A stretch of DNA of 64,000 nucleotides from Paraclostridium ghonii (GCF_030815085.1 NZ_JAUSWG010000004.1), one strand, 5' to 3'; counted from the first letter of the stretch, positions 35,408 through 44,891 are shown. Numbers and translations are program-made. Notes: a model not told the origin generated them from the sequence alone.

Positions 35408-36427
35408 TTATAATTCACCTCCAGTTTTAAAAGGCACATCTGCTTTGTAAGCTTTAGGGTGATGTAACCAACACGCTGCCTTATGATAATTATCAAATTT
35501 ATATAAAGGAGGTTTTCTTTCTTTACAAATATTCATGCAAAATTTACATCTGGCTGCAAATTTGCAACCCCTTAGTTCCTTGTTTATATTAGGAGGTGCT
35601 CCTTCAATACTTACTAGTTTTTGTTTATTTTTTAAATCTAATCTAGGAATAGAGTTAAGTAAAGCCCAAGTGTATGGATGCTTATAATTATAAAATATAT
35701 CTATACAAGACCCAGACTCAACTATCTCTCCACAATACATAACCAATATTCGATCTGCTATATCTGCAACAATCCCTAAATCATGAGTAATTATTATTAC
35801 AGAAGTATTAAATTCTTTTTGAACTCTTTTTATTAGTTCAATAATTTGAGCTTGTATAGTCACATCTAATGCAGTTGTAGGTTCATCTGCTATTAATAGT
35901 TTAGGTCTACATGCTAGCCCTATAGCTATCATAACTCTTTGACTCATACCTCCAGACAATTCATGTGGATATTGATTTATACGTTTTTCTGGATTAGGAA
36001 TACCTACCACTTTAAGCATATTTATAGCTTCATCCATAGCTTGGTCTTTTTTCATGCCACTATGTAAAATTAAAGCTTCTGAAATCTGGTTACCTACTGT
36101 TATTGTTGGATTTAAAGATACTAATGCATCTTGAAATATTATTGAACATTCTCCACCTCTATATTTTCTCCACTCTTTTTCATCAAAGTCCAATATATTC
36201 TTCCCGTTGTAAATTATTTTGCTATCTTTTCCTATAGATCCATTTGTAGGTTCTACAAGTCCCATTATTGCTTTTGCAGTTACTGATTTTCCACATCCAG
36301 ATTCACCTACAATAGCTAATGTTTCACCTTTATTTAAATAAAAGTCTATTCCTCTTACTGGCATTATCTCGCCTTCGCATACCTTATATAAAACTTGGAG
36401 ATTTTCAACTTCTAAAAGTTTATTCAT
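35408..36427 (-). CDS. oppD: Oligopeptide ABC transporter ATP-binding protein OppD
   Basis: 339 residues, with Walker A GESGCGKSVTAK, signature LSGGMSQRV, Walker B LLIADEPTTALD, and a C-terminal oligo_HPY region with four clustered cysteines (GCKFAARCKFCMNIC) that in relatives holds an iron-sulfur cluster. It begins 11 bases after oppC and ends 8 bases before oppF. Confidence 0.92.
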   Translation of the reverse strand: MNKLLEVENLQVLYKVCEGEIMPVRGIDFYLNKGETLAIVGESGCGKSVTAKAIMGLVEPTNGSIGKDSKIIYNGKNILDFDEKEWRKYRGGECSIIFQDALVSLNPTITVGNQISEALILHSGMKKDQAMDEAINMLKVVGIPNPEKRINQYPHELSGGMSQRVMIAIGLACRPKLLIADEPTTALDVTIQAQIIELIKRVQKEFNTSVIIITHDLGIVADIADRILVMYCGEIVESGSCIDIFYNYKHPYTWALLNSIPRLDLKNKQKLVSIEGAPPNINKELRGCKFAARCKFCMNICKERKPPLYKFDNYHKAACWLHHPKAYKADVPFKTGGEL

Positions 36428-36438
36428 TTTATTACTCC

Positions 36439-37398
36439 TTATAAAGATCTATTTTTGCCTTTTGAATCTAGTACATCTCTTAAAAAATCTCCTAGTACAT
36501 TAAAGCTCATTACTGTGATAAGAATTAAAACACCTGGAAATAATGCTAAATATGGTAAATGTAGTGACAAGGATTGAGCACTTTGTAACATACTTCCCCA
36601 TGATGACTTAGGCAATTGTACTCCAAATCCAAGATAACTTAAAGATGATTCAGTTAATATAGATCTAGCTATACTTATACTTGCTGATACAATTATAGAT
36701 GGCATTAAATTAGGAATTATGTGCCTAATTATTATACTAAAATGACTTGATCCAAGGCCCTTTGATACTAAAACAAAATCTCTTTCTTTTAAAGACATAG
36801 TTTCTGCTCTTACTATACGTGCAACCCCCATCCATGAAAAAATTCCAATTATAAAAATCATAGTGGTTACGCCAGGTGTAATAAAGGCACTTATAATTAC
36901 AATTAATAAAAAGCTTGGAATAGACATAAAAATATCCACAAATCTCATCATAAGAACATCAATTATACCTCCTATATAGCCACTTATAGTTCCATATAAA
37001 GTTCCTAATATCATTGAAACTATCATAGAAAATATACCTACTTGTAAAGAAACTCTTCCTCCATATAATGCCCTTGTAAAATAGTCTCGCCCAAAAGAAT
37101 CTGTTCCAAATATGTGTTCTTTACTAGGCTTTTGGAATTTATTTAATACATCTACAGCATCTGGATCCCATGGTGAAAGAGGAGCTAAAACTGATGCTAA
37201 TATTATTACCCCTATTATTATCAAGCTTAAAATTGCAAGCTTATTACATTTTATACTATCAAAAATACTATTACATAAACTTTTACTCTCCTTAAATAAC
37301 ACTTCAGACTCTGTAGCTTTTACCCTACAAAATTCATTTTCACTAAAATCAGTGTCCTCATTTTCAAATATATTTGCATCGCTTACTACTTTACTCAT
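36439..37398 (-). CDS. oppC: Oligopeptide ABC transporter permease OppC
   Basis: 319 residues. A long cytoplasmic N-terminus (about 1-50) precedes one TM, a periplasm-side loop (WDPDAVDVLNKFQKPSKEHIFGTDSFGRD) and five further TMs with the EAA loop (ETMSLKERDFVLVSKGLGSSHFSIIIRHIIPN). It pairs with OppB. Its start directly abuts the oppB stop codon. Confidence 0.92.
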   Translation of the reverse strand: MSKVVSDANIFENEDTDFSENEFCRVKATESEVLFKESKSLCNSIFDSIKCNKLAILSLIIIGVIILASVLAPLSPWDPDAVDVLNKFQKPSKEHIFGTDSFGRDYFTRALYGGRVSLQVGIFSMIVSMILGTLYGTISGYIGGIIDVLMMRFVDIFMSIPSFLLIVIISAFITPGVTTMIFIIGIFSWMGVARIVRAETMSLKERDFVLVSKGLGSSHFSIIIRHIIPNLMPSIIVSASISIARSILTESSLSYLGFGVQLPKSSWGSMLQSAQSLSLHLPYLALFPGVLILITVMSFNVLGDFLRDVLDSKGKNRSL

Positions 37399-38355
37399 TT
37401 ATAATTTTGCCTCCCCTTTTATTCTAGGATCTGCAAAAACATATAATACATCAGCAATTAAATTTCCTATGATAAGTACTATGCAAGCAAGCATAGTGAA
37501 TGCCATAATCATTGGATAATCACGTGAATTTATTGCATTCATACCTAAAGTTCCCATCCCTGGCCATCCAAATACAGATTCGATTATGAAAGAACCTGTA
37601 ACTAAATTCGATAAATTCATACCTGCAATTGTAATAATAGGTATCAAGCAATTTTTTAATATATGTTTAAATAAAATCCTATACTCGCTCGCACCTTTTG
37701 CTCTTGCAGTAATTACATACTCTTCTTCTAGTTGATTTATAGTATTTATTCTTATATATCTAGTAAAAACAGCTATATTACCAATACTTAATGCAATAAC
37801 AGGCATTATAAAATGTTTTATCAAATCTAAGCTTGAATCTACTCCTAGGGTACGCATACCTGAGCTAGGTAAAATACCTAATTCAAGCGAAAACAGTGAT
37901 ATAAGCATTATACCAAGCCAAAACCCAGGTATAGAAATTCCTATATAAGATGTGATACTTATAAAATTATCAATAAACTTGTTTTTGTTTAATCCTGAAA
38001 TTAATCCTAAAGGAATAGATACACATAAAGATAATATCAATGAAATTCCCATTAAAGAAATAGTTGGCAAAATTTTTTCAATGATTTGCTCACTTACTGA
38101 TCTATGGTTTATTAAAGAGTTTCCTAAATCACCCTTTAATATATTTTTTAACCATCCTATATATTGATACACTACATTACCATCTAATCCCAACTCAACT
38201 TTTAAATTTCTAATATCAGCCTGACTCATTTCTGGTTTTATATACATATTTACAGGATCTCCAGGTGATGCATATATGATCATAAATGAAAGTATGGACA
38301 CTATAACAATAATTGGCATTGCATATATTATTTTTTTTAAAATGAATTTTACCAT
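37399..38355 (-). CDS. oppB: Oligopeptide ABC transporter permease OppB
   Basis: 318 residues, six TM segments, with the N-terminal ILKKIIYAMPIIVIVSILSFMI helix typical of the DppB/OppB group and the EAA motif (EEEYVITARAKGASEYRILFKHILKN). AAGGAG precedes the ATG. First gene of the oppBCDF operon, divergent from oppA across a 271-base regulatory gap. Confidence 0.92.
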   Translation of the reverse strand: MVKFILKKIIYAMPIIVIVSILSFMIIYASPGDPVNMYIKPEMSQADIRNLKVELGLDGNVVYQYIGWLKNILKGDLGNSLINHRSVSEQIIEKILPTISLMGISLILSLCVSIPLGLISGLNKNKFIDNFISITSYIGISIPGFWLGIMLISLFSLELGILPSSGMRTLGVDSSLDLIKHFIMPVIALSIGNIAVFTRYIRINTINQLEEEYVITARAKGASEYRILFKHILKNCLIPIITIAGMNLSNLVTGSFIIESVFGWPGMGTLGMNAINSRDYPMIMAFTMLACIVLIIGNLIADVLYVFADPRIKGEAKL

Positions 38356-38529
38356 TTAAACTACTCCTTATTTATAGCATTTTTTTCCATATACCCAGTC
38401 AAATTATAAGTTTTAAACTTAACTCAGTCAATATATATTAATCAAACACATTCCTATATAGAAATATTCTATTTCTTACTATCTCTAGATAATTAATTTC
38501 TATCTTAAAGGTCAAACCTCACTTTATTG

Positions 38530-38558
38530 TTGACACTTGTTATTTTTTTCCATATGAT
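38530..38558 (+). promoter_or_regulatory. Sigma-A promoter of oppA
   Basis: TTGACA (38530-38535), 17 bases, TATGAT (38553-38558): a near-consensus promoter, 69 bases upstream of the oppA start. Confidence 0.7.
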
Positions 38559-38626
38559 TGAAATTGGCTTATATTTTATAAATCTACATAATTTAACAAA
38601 ACAAGTCAATTATTCAGGGGGGAATT

Positions 38627-40195
38627 ATGAAAAGGAAAAAAATAACTAAATTTATTCTTATGGCAGCACTAGTCTGTAGTTTAGGAGCGACAGGATGTAC
38701 TTCTACTAAACAAAAATCCGATGTTAAAAATGCTAGTACTAAAAAAGTTGACGGTGGAGAATTTATACTAGCTACTGGGGAGCCTTTAAATAGTATAAAT
38801 CCTATAGGACAAGGATCTTCAGATGCTCAACGTATGCTACTACCTATATTTGAATGTTTATATCGTGTTGGTAATGATGGAACTAGATATTATCTAGCTG
38901 AATCGTATAAAGTATCTGATGATAATAAAAAAATAACTATAAAACTTCATGATAAATTAAAATGGCACGATGGAAAACCTATAACAGCTGACGATTTAGT
39001 TTGGAACTTAAAAATTAGAAAAGATAAAAAATTAGATCCATATTTTACGGAGATAAACGGTAAACCTGTAGATGTAAAAAAAGTTGATAATTTAACAGTT
39101 GAAATAAATTTACCTGAGCCATCTGCATCATATGTTTCTATGATTGGTTTACTTCAAATGATACCTTCACATATTTATAAAAATGTAGATGACATATTTA
39201 ACTGTGAGGCAAATCAAAAAGGAATTGGTTCTGGTCCGTACAAAGTTAAAAGTTCATCTAACGACTCTTTAGTTTTAGAAAGAGTAAATGATTACTACAG
39301 AGGTAAACCAAACCTTGAAACTATAGCTTTTAAAGTTATAACTGATGAATCAGCACGTGAAGTTGCATTTAAAAACGGAGAAATATCTGTATTAGAAATA
39401 AAATCTGATGAACAATTAAAACAGTATAAAGATAATTCTGACTTTGAAATATTCTCATTTGAAGAAGGAAGAAACAATTACATGGCATTTAATAATAAAA
39501 GTGCAATTGTAAATGATATAAAAGTTCGTCAAGCTATATCACTAGCATTAAATAAATCAGATATACTATCTGGAGCATACGGAAGCTCTGATATTGCAGT
39601 AGAAGCAAATACAGTTTTTAATCCAAAAAACTTATTATACTCAGACTCTATCTCTGGATATAAGCAAGATATAAATAAATCCAAAGATTTAATAAAAGAA
39701 ACTAATTTGTCAGGTAAGAAACTTCATTTAATATACAACGAAACTCGTATAAATCAAAAAAATACAGCAATAATAATTCAACAACAACTTAAAAAAGTTG
39801 GTGTAGATGTTGAAATTGAAGGACTTGATGTAAATGTATTTTTAGGAGCTTTATTTAATAATGAAAAAGGGAAAAGCTATGATTTAGCTATTAATGGAGT
39901 TGGTTGTAATGGTGACCCTGATTTACTTAGAGAAATGTTTAGTTCAAAATCTACTAATATGATTTCTTCTGATAAGTTAGAAAAACTATGGATGGATGGT
40001 GCTGTTGCATCTGATAAGAAAACTAGATTAGATATATATACAAATATTCAACAAGAAATAAAAGATCTTTATTCTATATATCCTATTTCAAGTACAAATA
40101 TTATATTAGCTACACATAATGATGTAAAAGGTCTTGATTCTATAAAGGCAATACCTTTATTTGAAGATTATCTTAAAATATACAAAGTAAAATAA
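38627..40195 (+). CDS. oppA: Oligopeptide-binding lipoprotein (OppA-type SBP_bac_5)
   Basis: 522 residues. Lipoprotein signal (KKITKFILMAALVCSLGATGC, lipobox GATGC), then the class C solute-binding fold: GGEFILATGEPLNSINPIGQG, LAESYKVSDDNKKITIKLHDKLKWHDGKPITADDLVW, and RQAISLALNKSDIL. It binds peptides outside the cell and hands them to OppBCDF. GGGGGG precedes the ATG. Single gene ended by a strong terminator. Confidence 0.93.
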   Translation: MKRKKITKFILMAALVCSLGATGCTSTKQKSDVKNASTKKVDGGEFILATGEPLNSINPIGQGSSDAQRMLLPIFECLYRVGNDGTRYYLAESYKVSDDNKKITIKLHDKLKWHDGKPITADDLVWNLKIRKDKKLDPYFTEINGKPVDVKKVDNLTVEINLPEPSASYVSMIGLLQMIPSHIYKNVDDIFNCEANQKGIGSGPYKVKSSSNDSLVLERVNDYYRGKPNLETIAFKVITDESAREVAFKNGEISVLEIKSDEQLKQYKDNSDFEIFSFEEGRNNYMAFNNKSAIVNDIKVRQAISLALNKSDILSGAYGSSDIAVEANTVFNPKNLLYSDSISGYKQDINKSKDLIKETNLSGKKLHLIYNETRINQKNTAIIIQQQLKKVGVDVEIEGLDVNVFLGALFNNEKGKSYDLAINGVGCNGDPDLLREMFSSKSTNMISSDKLEKLWMDGAVASDKKTRLDIYTNIQQEIKDLYSIYPISSTNIILATHNDVKGLDSIKAIPLFEDYLKIYKVK

Positions 40196-40290
40196 ATTTA
40201 TAACACTACTTTTTAAATCAATTTAAAATGGTTGTTTAATAAGCTAGAGACTAGTCTATGAGACTGTATATAGATTTGACATAACTTAAA

Positions 40291-40325
40291 ATTACTGGAA
40301 TTTAACCAATTCCAGTAATTTTTTT
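40291..40325 (+). terminator. Intrinsic terminator of oppA
   Basis: ATTACTGGAATT, loop TAACC, AATTCCAGTAAT (perfect 12-bp stem), then TTTTTT. Confidence 0.92.
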
Positions 40326-40423
40326 AAAACATACTAATGATGGTAACCTCATCTAGAATCATACTTTTCATTCGGTAACAACCTCCATACGTTATCTTTT
40401 CTCTTAGATAGCATAGAAGGATA

Positions 40424-40460
40424 GGATAATATCTAATACACCTTCGTCATATTAAAATTT
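40424..40460. repeat. 36-bp direct repeat, left copy
   Basis: GATAATATCTAA-NNNN-CTTCGTCATATTAA-A-ATTT, matched at 44856-44891 with 32 of 36 bases the same. It lies just beyond the stop codon of the ankyrin-repeat fragment. Confidence 0.6.
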
Positions 40461-40468
40461 AATCTCAT

Positions 40469-40741
40469 TTATTTTTCAAAAATATTCACTACTTCTAATC
40501 CTTGTTCTAACATCTTTTCTTTAATTAGGTTAGCTATTTTCAAATTGCCACCTTCTATAGCATAGTTATACGCATCCATATTTTTTATATTGTATAAATG
40601 ATACTTAACTCCTATATTTATTCCATTATCAATTAATAATTCAACAATATCTATATGGTTTCCATAAATTGCCCCAAATAATGGATTAGCTTCAGCATCA
40701 ATTACCCCAGATTTTTTATTTATATCGATTCCATAATTAAT
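40469..40741 (-). pseudogene. Ankyrin-repeat protein, 3' fragment
   Basis: An open frame with no start and an upstream in-frame stop (40742-40744). It encodes NYGIDINKKSGVIDAEANPL, then FGAIYGNHIDIVELLIDNGI (an ankyrin repeat) and ends ...MLEQGLEVVNIFEK. Ankyrin-repeat proteins often act as immunity proteins beside polymorphic toxins in such arrays. The 5' part is missing, so it is a remnant. Confidence 0.65.
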
Positions 40742-40823
40742 TTATATTCTAGACATCGATTCGTTTACGCTTACACTTTTATTCTAAAAAAAGACTATAT
40801 CTCTATATTTAAATAAAATAATA

Positions 40824-40896
40824 GGGAGTGAGGGTATATTTTGCTACACAAGCTGAAAAGATGCTTGAAATATAGCTAAAATATACCCTCACTCCC
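40824..40896 (-). repeat. Palindromic element, copy 1 (reverse orientation)
   Basis: A 73-nt imperfect palindrome: outer arms GGGAGTGAGGGTATA and its exact complement, then the shared core TATTTT(A)GCTAYA...CAAGC-loop-GCTTG...TGTAGCAAAATA. It lies 46 bases past the stop of the Tdi1-like gene. Four more copies are at 44643, 57221, 60358 and 63612. Confidence 0.85.
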
Positions 40897-40941
40897 TCTA
40901 TTTTTTATAAAGTTAGTTTAATCATAATTATATATCAAATT

Positions 40942-41490
40942 TTATTCTATCTTCCCAACCAATTGAGTTATTATCTCAATATGTTCTCTAATCTTTACCT
41001 TTTTTAAATTTTCTACTTTCTCACTACCACCTAATCCTAATAAAGGTACATATCCAAAGCATTCATCATATTCTAATTCTCCATATGCTTTGACTGCTTC
41101 GTAGTATTTATCTAATTCAAAAAACTCATTACAAACATAATCAGCACTAATATCTTCCCAAAAAAACTCAAATCCAGAAGCAATTCCTTTAAATGTTCCA
41201 ACTTTATATTTTAATAATCTAATATACTTATTTTCCTCCCAAGTTATAATATCCCCGAAAGCAGTAACTAATATTGGAATTGACACATTTGCCCTAAAAT
41301 ATGACATGTCTATAACTGATTGATATTCATTCGGGTTAATTACTTTTATATAACCATTTAATATTGAACCAAATCCATAGTTTTTCCATACATCTATCAA
41401 CTCTATTGGTAGTATTTCTTTATATTTATTAAAAGTATCATCATCAACTTTACTTTTAACCTTATATTCATTAAATATTGAATTATTCAT
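40942..41490 (-). CDS. Tdi1-like immunity protein (GAD-like/DUF1851)
   Basis: 182 residues. The two-part GAD-like plus DUF1851 layout of the T6SS immunity protein Tdi1 is visible: LPIELIDVWKNYGFGSILNGYIKVINPNEY, then VTAFGDIITWEENKYI and KYYEAVKAYGELEYDECFGYVPLLGLGG. No signal peptide; cytoplasmic. It directly follows (10 bases) a gene for an Ntox15/Tde-type DNase tip, which is precisely the toxin Tdi1 neutralises in Agrobacterium. The pair is here in a Gram-positive, so delivery would be by a T7SS/LXG-like route rather than T6SS. Confidence 0.82.
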   Translation of the reverse strand: MNNSIFNEYKVKSKVDDDTFNKYKEILPIELIDVWKNYGFGSILNGYIKVINPNEYQSVIDMSYFRANVSIPILVTAFGDIITWEENKYIRLLKYKVGTFKGIASGFEFFWEDISADYVCNEFFELDKYYEAVKAYGELEYDECFGYVPLLGLGGSEKVENLKKVKIREHIEIITQLVGKIE

Positions 41491-41500
41491 TTTTATCCTC

Positions 41501-41899
41501 CTAATATCTTAACTTTACATTTAAATGGGTGGATTTTTTTTCTATCTCTGCCATTGTCTTAGCTAACGCTTTTATTTGTTCGTCAAGATGATTTATTCTA
41601 TATTTCCATTGTGAACCTATTGATGAATTTATTTTTTTGTCCCCCATCCCTCCTATATTTAATGGTTTTCCACCTGCAATTTGATCTGGGTTGTGTAATG
41701 CTGCTTGTGTTTTTAACCATTTTTCCGCTTGTGTTTTTGCCTCTTCATTAGATAAACCACTTTTACGAAATTCTCTAACTTTATCTAAGTAAGCATTCTC
41801 CCTTGCTACTTTCTGTGCTGAATTCCCTTCAATTGCCCTACCTTCTGCAATGTTCCTTTCTCTATTCTTTAAATATTCATCAACTGTTAACTTATTCAT
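41501..41899 (-). CDS. Polymorphic toxin type 15 (Ntox15, Tde-like DNase) C-terminal module, delivery domain missing
   Basis: 132 residues from the first ATG. The Ntox15 features are LTVDEYLKNRERN, the putative catalytic HxxD motif in AALHNPDQIAGG, and INSSIGSQWKYRINHLDEQI. The frame stays open upstream to 42034 and encodes more of the same domain (VKFKCKTKYDEAEFARQL, ADQEAG), but then meets a TAG and has no ATG, GTG or TTG. So this is an orphan toxin tip without an N-terminal trafficking domain, as left behind by recombination in polymorphic toxin arrays. Its immunity gene follows in 10 bases. The 41899 start may thus be artificial. Confidence 0.75.
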   Translation of the reverse strand: MNKLTVDEYLKNRERNIAEGRAIEGNSAQKVARENAYLDKVREFRKSGLSNEEAKTQAEKWLKTQAALHNPDQIAGGKPLNIGGMGDKKINSSIGSQWKYRINHLDEQIKALAKTMAEIEKKSTHLNVKLRY

Positions 41900-42034
41900 T
41901 CCAGCTTCTTGATCAGCTAATTGCCTTGCGAATTCAGCTTCATCATATTTAGTCTTGCATTTAAACTTAACTTCAATTTCTTTTATCCTTTTTATCTTTA
42001 TTATTATTTTTAATTGAAATAGATTTTTATTTAT

Positions 42035-42416
42035 CTATTTTAATTCTTTTAAGTTCTTTCTCCTCCGTTACAATTTTCTAGTCCCGAGTTCCAAAATTCA
42101 ATAACTTTAGCCTTTATTCAACACTTATAAAATACAATGTCACTGTTATTCACAGTCTACTAAAACTCCATTTTTTTATGTGTTATCGTTGCTTTTTAAT
42201 ATAGTTCTTTTGAAAAATGTATTTATATCATATGTTAACTGTTAAAAAAGTAATGAACCAGCCTACTTAAATTCAGCTGATTCATTTCATCTTGTCACTG
42301 CATTATTTAGATTATGCAGTGACATATTCCTTAACTTTTATTTATTTTATTATATTTTCGTAATTCTATCTTTTTTGTAGTGATTCTTTTATGTTTTGCA
42401 TCTAGTTTCATATATA
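42035..42416. other. Gap between Ntox15 remnant and SUKH gene
   Basis: About 380 bases of AT-rich sequence with no supportable gene. It contains the hairpin at 42293-42324 and another imperfect inverted repeat (TGAACCAGC with GCTGATTCA, about 42253-42283). Confidence 0.4.
42293..42324. terminator. Hairpin downstream of the SUKH gene
   Basis: TGTCACTGCAT pairs perfectly with ATGCAGTGACA around a 10-base loop. T-runs are weak on both sides, so termination is likely but not certain. Confidence 0.5.
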
Positions 42417-42842
42417 CTATGCTAAAAAATTCGGTAAATCTTCTATCCATGTTTTAAAACTATCACAATACTCTTCAACTTTCCCTTTATCATCATAGTA
42501 ATAATATACTTTTGAATCTAATGTACTTATGCAGAAATAATCTCCATTTCCTATTCCATAGAACGGTATCATATTTGCATTCCAATTACCATTTTTCATT
42601 TCATGATTATACACATCTTCTATTGTATCATTTCCATTATTATTCCCTTTTGATACGTTATAAATATCCCCTGGAAATATCCATAATGACATCAATTCAA
42701 TAAAATATCTAAACTCATCACTAAATGAGCAATTAAACTTATTGCTTAATTCTTGCCACTCCTCAGCTGTTGGTTTATCTAACGTATCTGTCTCTTTTTC
42801 TAGTATAGTTGCTAATATAGATTGTATTTCATTATATTCCAT
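42417..42842 (-). CDS. SUKH (SMI1/KNR4)-family immunity protein
   Basis: 141 residues. The SUKH fold signature is visible: EEWQELSNKFNCSFSDEFRYFIELMSLWIFPGDIYN near the middle and NMIPFYGIGNGDYFCIST, with the aromatic C-terminus. SUKH proteins are immunity partners of nuclease toxins. It follows the HNH toxin remnant by 25 bases, the normal toxin-immunity order, and appears intact although the toxin gene is broken. Confidence 0.8.
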   Translation of the reverse strand: MEYNEIQSILATILEKETDTLDKPTAEEWQELSNKFNCSFSDEFRYFIELMSLWIFPGDIYNVSKGNNNGNDTIEDVYNHEMKNGNWNANMIPFYGIGNGDYFCISTLDSKVYYYYDDKGKVEEYCDSFKTWIEDLPNFLA

Positions 42843-42867
42843 TCGTTATCACCTCTATTTTTCATCT

Positions 42868-43395
42868 TTATATACCTTCTCCTGGTAATATATATTCACT
42901 TCCACGTTTCTTCCAATATTCCCTTATTTCTTTAGCTCTTTGGGCTGGAGTAAGTTCTGACGGTTCAGTATGTCTGGTATGATTTCCACCACGCCTATGG
43001 ATGTACTCCTCTAAGTCATCTAATATCCCACCATTTTCTACCGATTTTTGTCCTCTATGATGAGCCTCTATATTTCTATCTCCATGGGTAGCTTTAGTAG
43101 TTGGACCTTTACCTTTTCTCATTCTTTCAACTTCCTCTATTGTTTTAGGTTCATACCTTACTGGTGGAGCTGTAAAATCTGGGTCTGGATTAGGATAATT
43201 TGATGGACTCATAGGTTTACTTGGGTCGTATACTCTACTACCAGGGTTACCTGCTCCATCTATAATCTCCTTACAATTAATCTTGCTTCCCATATTATGA
43301 GTTAATAATTCATCTTTTCCTGTATAATAATTATGATTATCTCCTACAGTTAAGTTATATGTATTAATCGGGTACTCTCTACTTTTATATTCCAC
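42868..43395 (-). CDS. Remnant toxin tip: HINT end plus HNH-type nuclease domain
   Basis: A 175-residue open stretch beginning at a GTG directly after a premature TAA. It opens with the end of a pretoxin-HINT domain (YNLTVGDNHNYYTGKDELLTHN, with the terminal His-Asn) and continues into a nuclease module: ATHGDRNIEAHHRGQ, RRGGNHTRHTEPSELTPAQRAKEIREYW. The HH and later His residues would be the metal-binding nuclease core. It is the 3' part of the decayed gene described at 42868-44503. It has no clear ribosome site of its own, so expression is doubtful. Confidence 0.6.
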   Translation of the reverse strand: MEYKSREYPINTYNLTVGDNHNYYTGKDELLTHNMGSKINCKEIIDGAGNPGSRVYDPSKPMSPSNYPNPDPDFTAPPVRYEPKTIEEVERMRKGKGPTTKATHGDRNIEAHHRGQKSVENGGILDDLEEYIHRRGGNHTRHTEPSELTPAQRAKEIREYWKKRGSEYILPGEGI

Positions 43396-44503
43396 TTACA
43401 TTATATTTTCATAACTTCCATTAGCTAGTTCTATATAATCATTTTCTTTTATCTCTAGTGCTGGTGTCCACCACTTATCTTTTATCATAAATAAGTGTCC
43501 TATTGTACCTTCTATTATACTATTTTCAGTCTTTATTACGCAACTTTCATATGTACTATTTTTATGTATCTCTGAAACTTTCTTATACTCTGTTAATCCA
43601 GTTTCTTCATTCTTACTTAATACTAAATCTCCTACTTTTATTTCCTTTATAAATTTTAGGCCATCTATAGTTTTTACTAAAGTATCTCCTACTAGACAAC
43701 CATTATTTATGCATACTTGTATATCGTGTGATAATTCATCAGTTAGCGTATTTAATGGGACTTCACCTTTATTTTTTATCCATGTAACATAATCATTTTT
43801 ACCTAAATCTAGAGTCGCTTCTAATACATTTTTTGAATTCTTTCTCTCCTTTTGATATTATTTCTAATGTTTCTTTTTTAGCTAATTTAACTAGTTTTTT
43901 CTCACCAACTTTAGCTGTTGATTTTCCTATATCTACAACTTTATCTCCTAGCTTTAATAAATCTGATGCCTTATCCATATATTTTAAGCCTTTTACAGAA
44001 TCTCCTATGAATGGAACCATTGCTACAAAACTTATTAATGCCCCTGATATATCTCCTCTTGCTAATGATATTACTCCATTTATTCCATCACATATATCTC
44101 CTACCACTGGAACAAGTCCTATTACATCAAGTCCTACTTGAACTTTGTTTAAAAATGCATCTAATTCATTTGTTATTTCTATATTATTTTCTTTTGAATA
44201 TTTAGCTACATCTTGTTTAAACTTATTTGCTAAATTTTCATCTACTTCTTTTACTTTTGTTGAAAATGCATTTATGTTTTCTATAAGTATTTGCGTATCT
44301 TATATATCTTTTAACACTTGTCTTTCTCTAAACTCTAACTCTCTTAATATTTCACCTTTACTATAATAATAATTTTATAGATCGTGTAGTTCATTTAATG
44401 CATTTTTTATTTGTCTTTTTTCATTTTCTAAATTAATTAGTATATTCTTAAGATTATTTATTATGTTATTTGTGTTTCCATAATCTATTTGTATTCTCCT
44501 CAT
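42868..44503 (-). pseudogene. Decayed T7SS/LXG-like polymorphic toxin gene (coiled N-terminus, pre-toxin TM region, HINT, HNH)
   Basis: Reading leftward from ATG 44503 (AGGGGAG upstream), one gene can be followed: a coiled-coil WXG/LXG-like start (MRRIQIDYGNTNNIINNLKN), TAA at 44377-44375, more coil, TAA at 44302-44300, a hydrophobic pre-toxin region (VGLDVIGLVPVVGDICDGIN, ISLARGDISGALISFVAMVP), a one-base shift in the A6 run at 43829-43834, a HINT domain (NNGCLVGDTLVKTIDG...TIGHLFMIKDKWWTPAL), TAA at 43398-43396, then the HNH tip. Three stops and one frameshift in a gene that otherwise aligns end to end show inactivation. The SUKH immunity gene follows. Confidence 0.78.
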
Positions 44504-44642
44504 AAGTTGTTTTCTCCCCTATAGATTATCTCCCTTTACTTTTAATTATTTATATATCTACAATATTATATATTATTTTGTCTAATTTTATAAATTATTA
44601 CATTTTTTTGAAGTTGTTTATTTATAGTTACACAAAATAAAA

Positions 44643-44715
44643 GGGAGGGAGAGTATATTTTAGCTACATTTCAAGCATCTTTTCAGCTTGTATAGCAAGA
44701 TATACTCTCCCTCCT
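44643..44715 (+). repeat. Palindromic element, copy 2
   Basis: Outer arms GGAGGGAGAGTATA and its exact complement; core TATTTTAGCTACATTTCAAG, loop CATCTTTTCA, then GCTTG and TATAGC. 73 nt, between the broken toxin gene and the 117-residue hypothetical gene. Confidence 0.88.
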
Positions 44716-44855
44716 ATATTTTTCTTATTAATTTTCTATTAATATTGGATAGACTTCATATTTCATAGTTTCCTCTTAAAAATATTTGATTTTAAGTAAA
44801 TGGAAATAAAAGTTTATACTATCAACTCATTAGTATATGAAAAAAAGTATTAGAT

Positions 44856-44891
44856 AATATCTAACCCCCCTTCGTCATATTAACATTTTTA
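44856..44891. repeat. 36-bp direct repeat, right copy
   Basis: Matches 40425-40460 with 32/36 identity. It lies 47 bases past the stop codon of the gene at 44938. The two copies bracket the whole toxin/immunity debris. Confidence 0.6.

Noticed and set aside
40824..40896. Plain intrinsic terminators as full explanation of the palindromes
   Set aside because: Several copies (57221, 60358) have no T-run on either side, and the highly conserved core sequence is not needed for termination.
42868..43395. Independent intact nuclease gene
   Set aside because: The GTG start directly follows an in-frame stop and the product begins inside a HINT domain; it is the 3' part of a larger broken gene.
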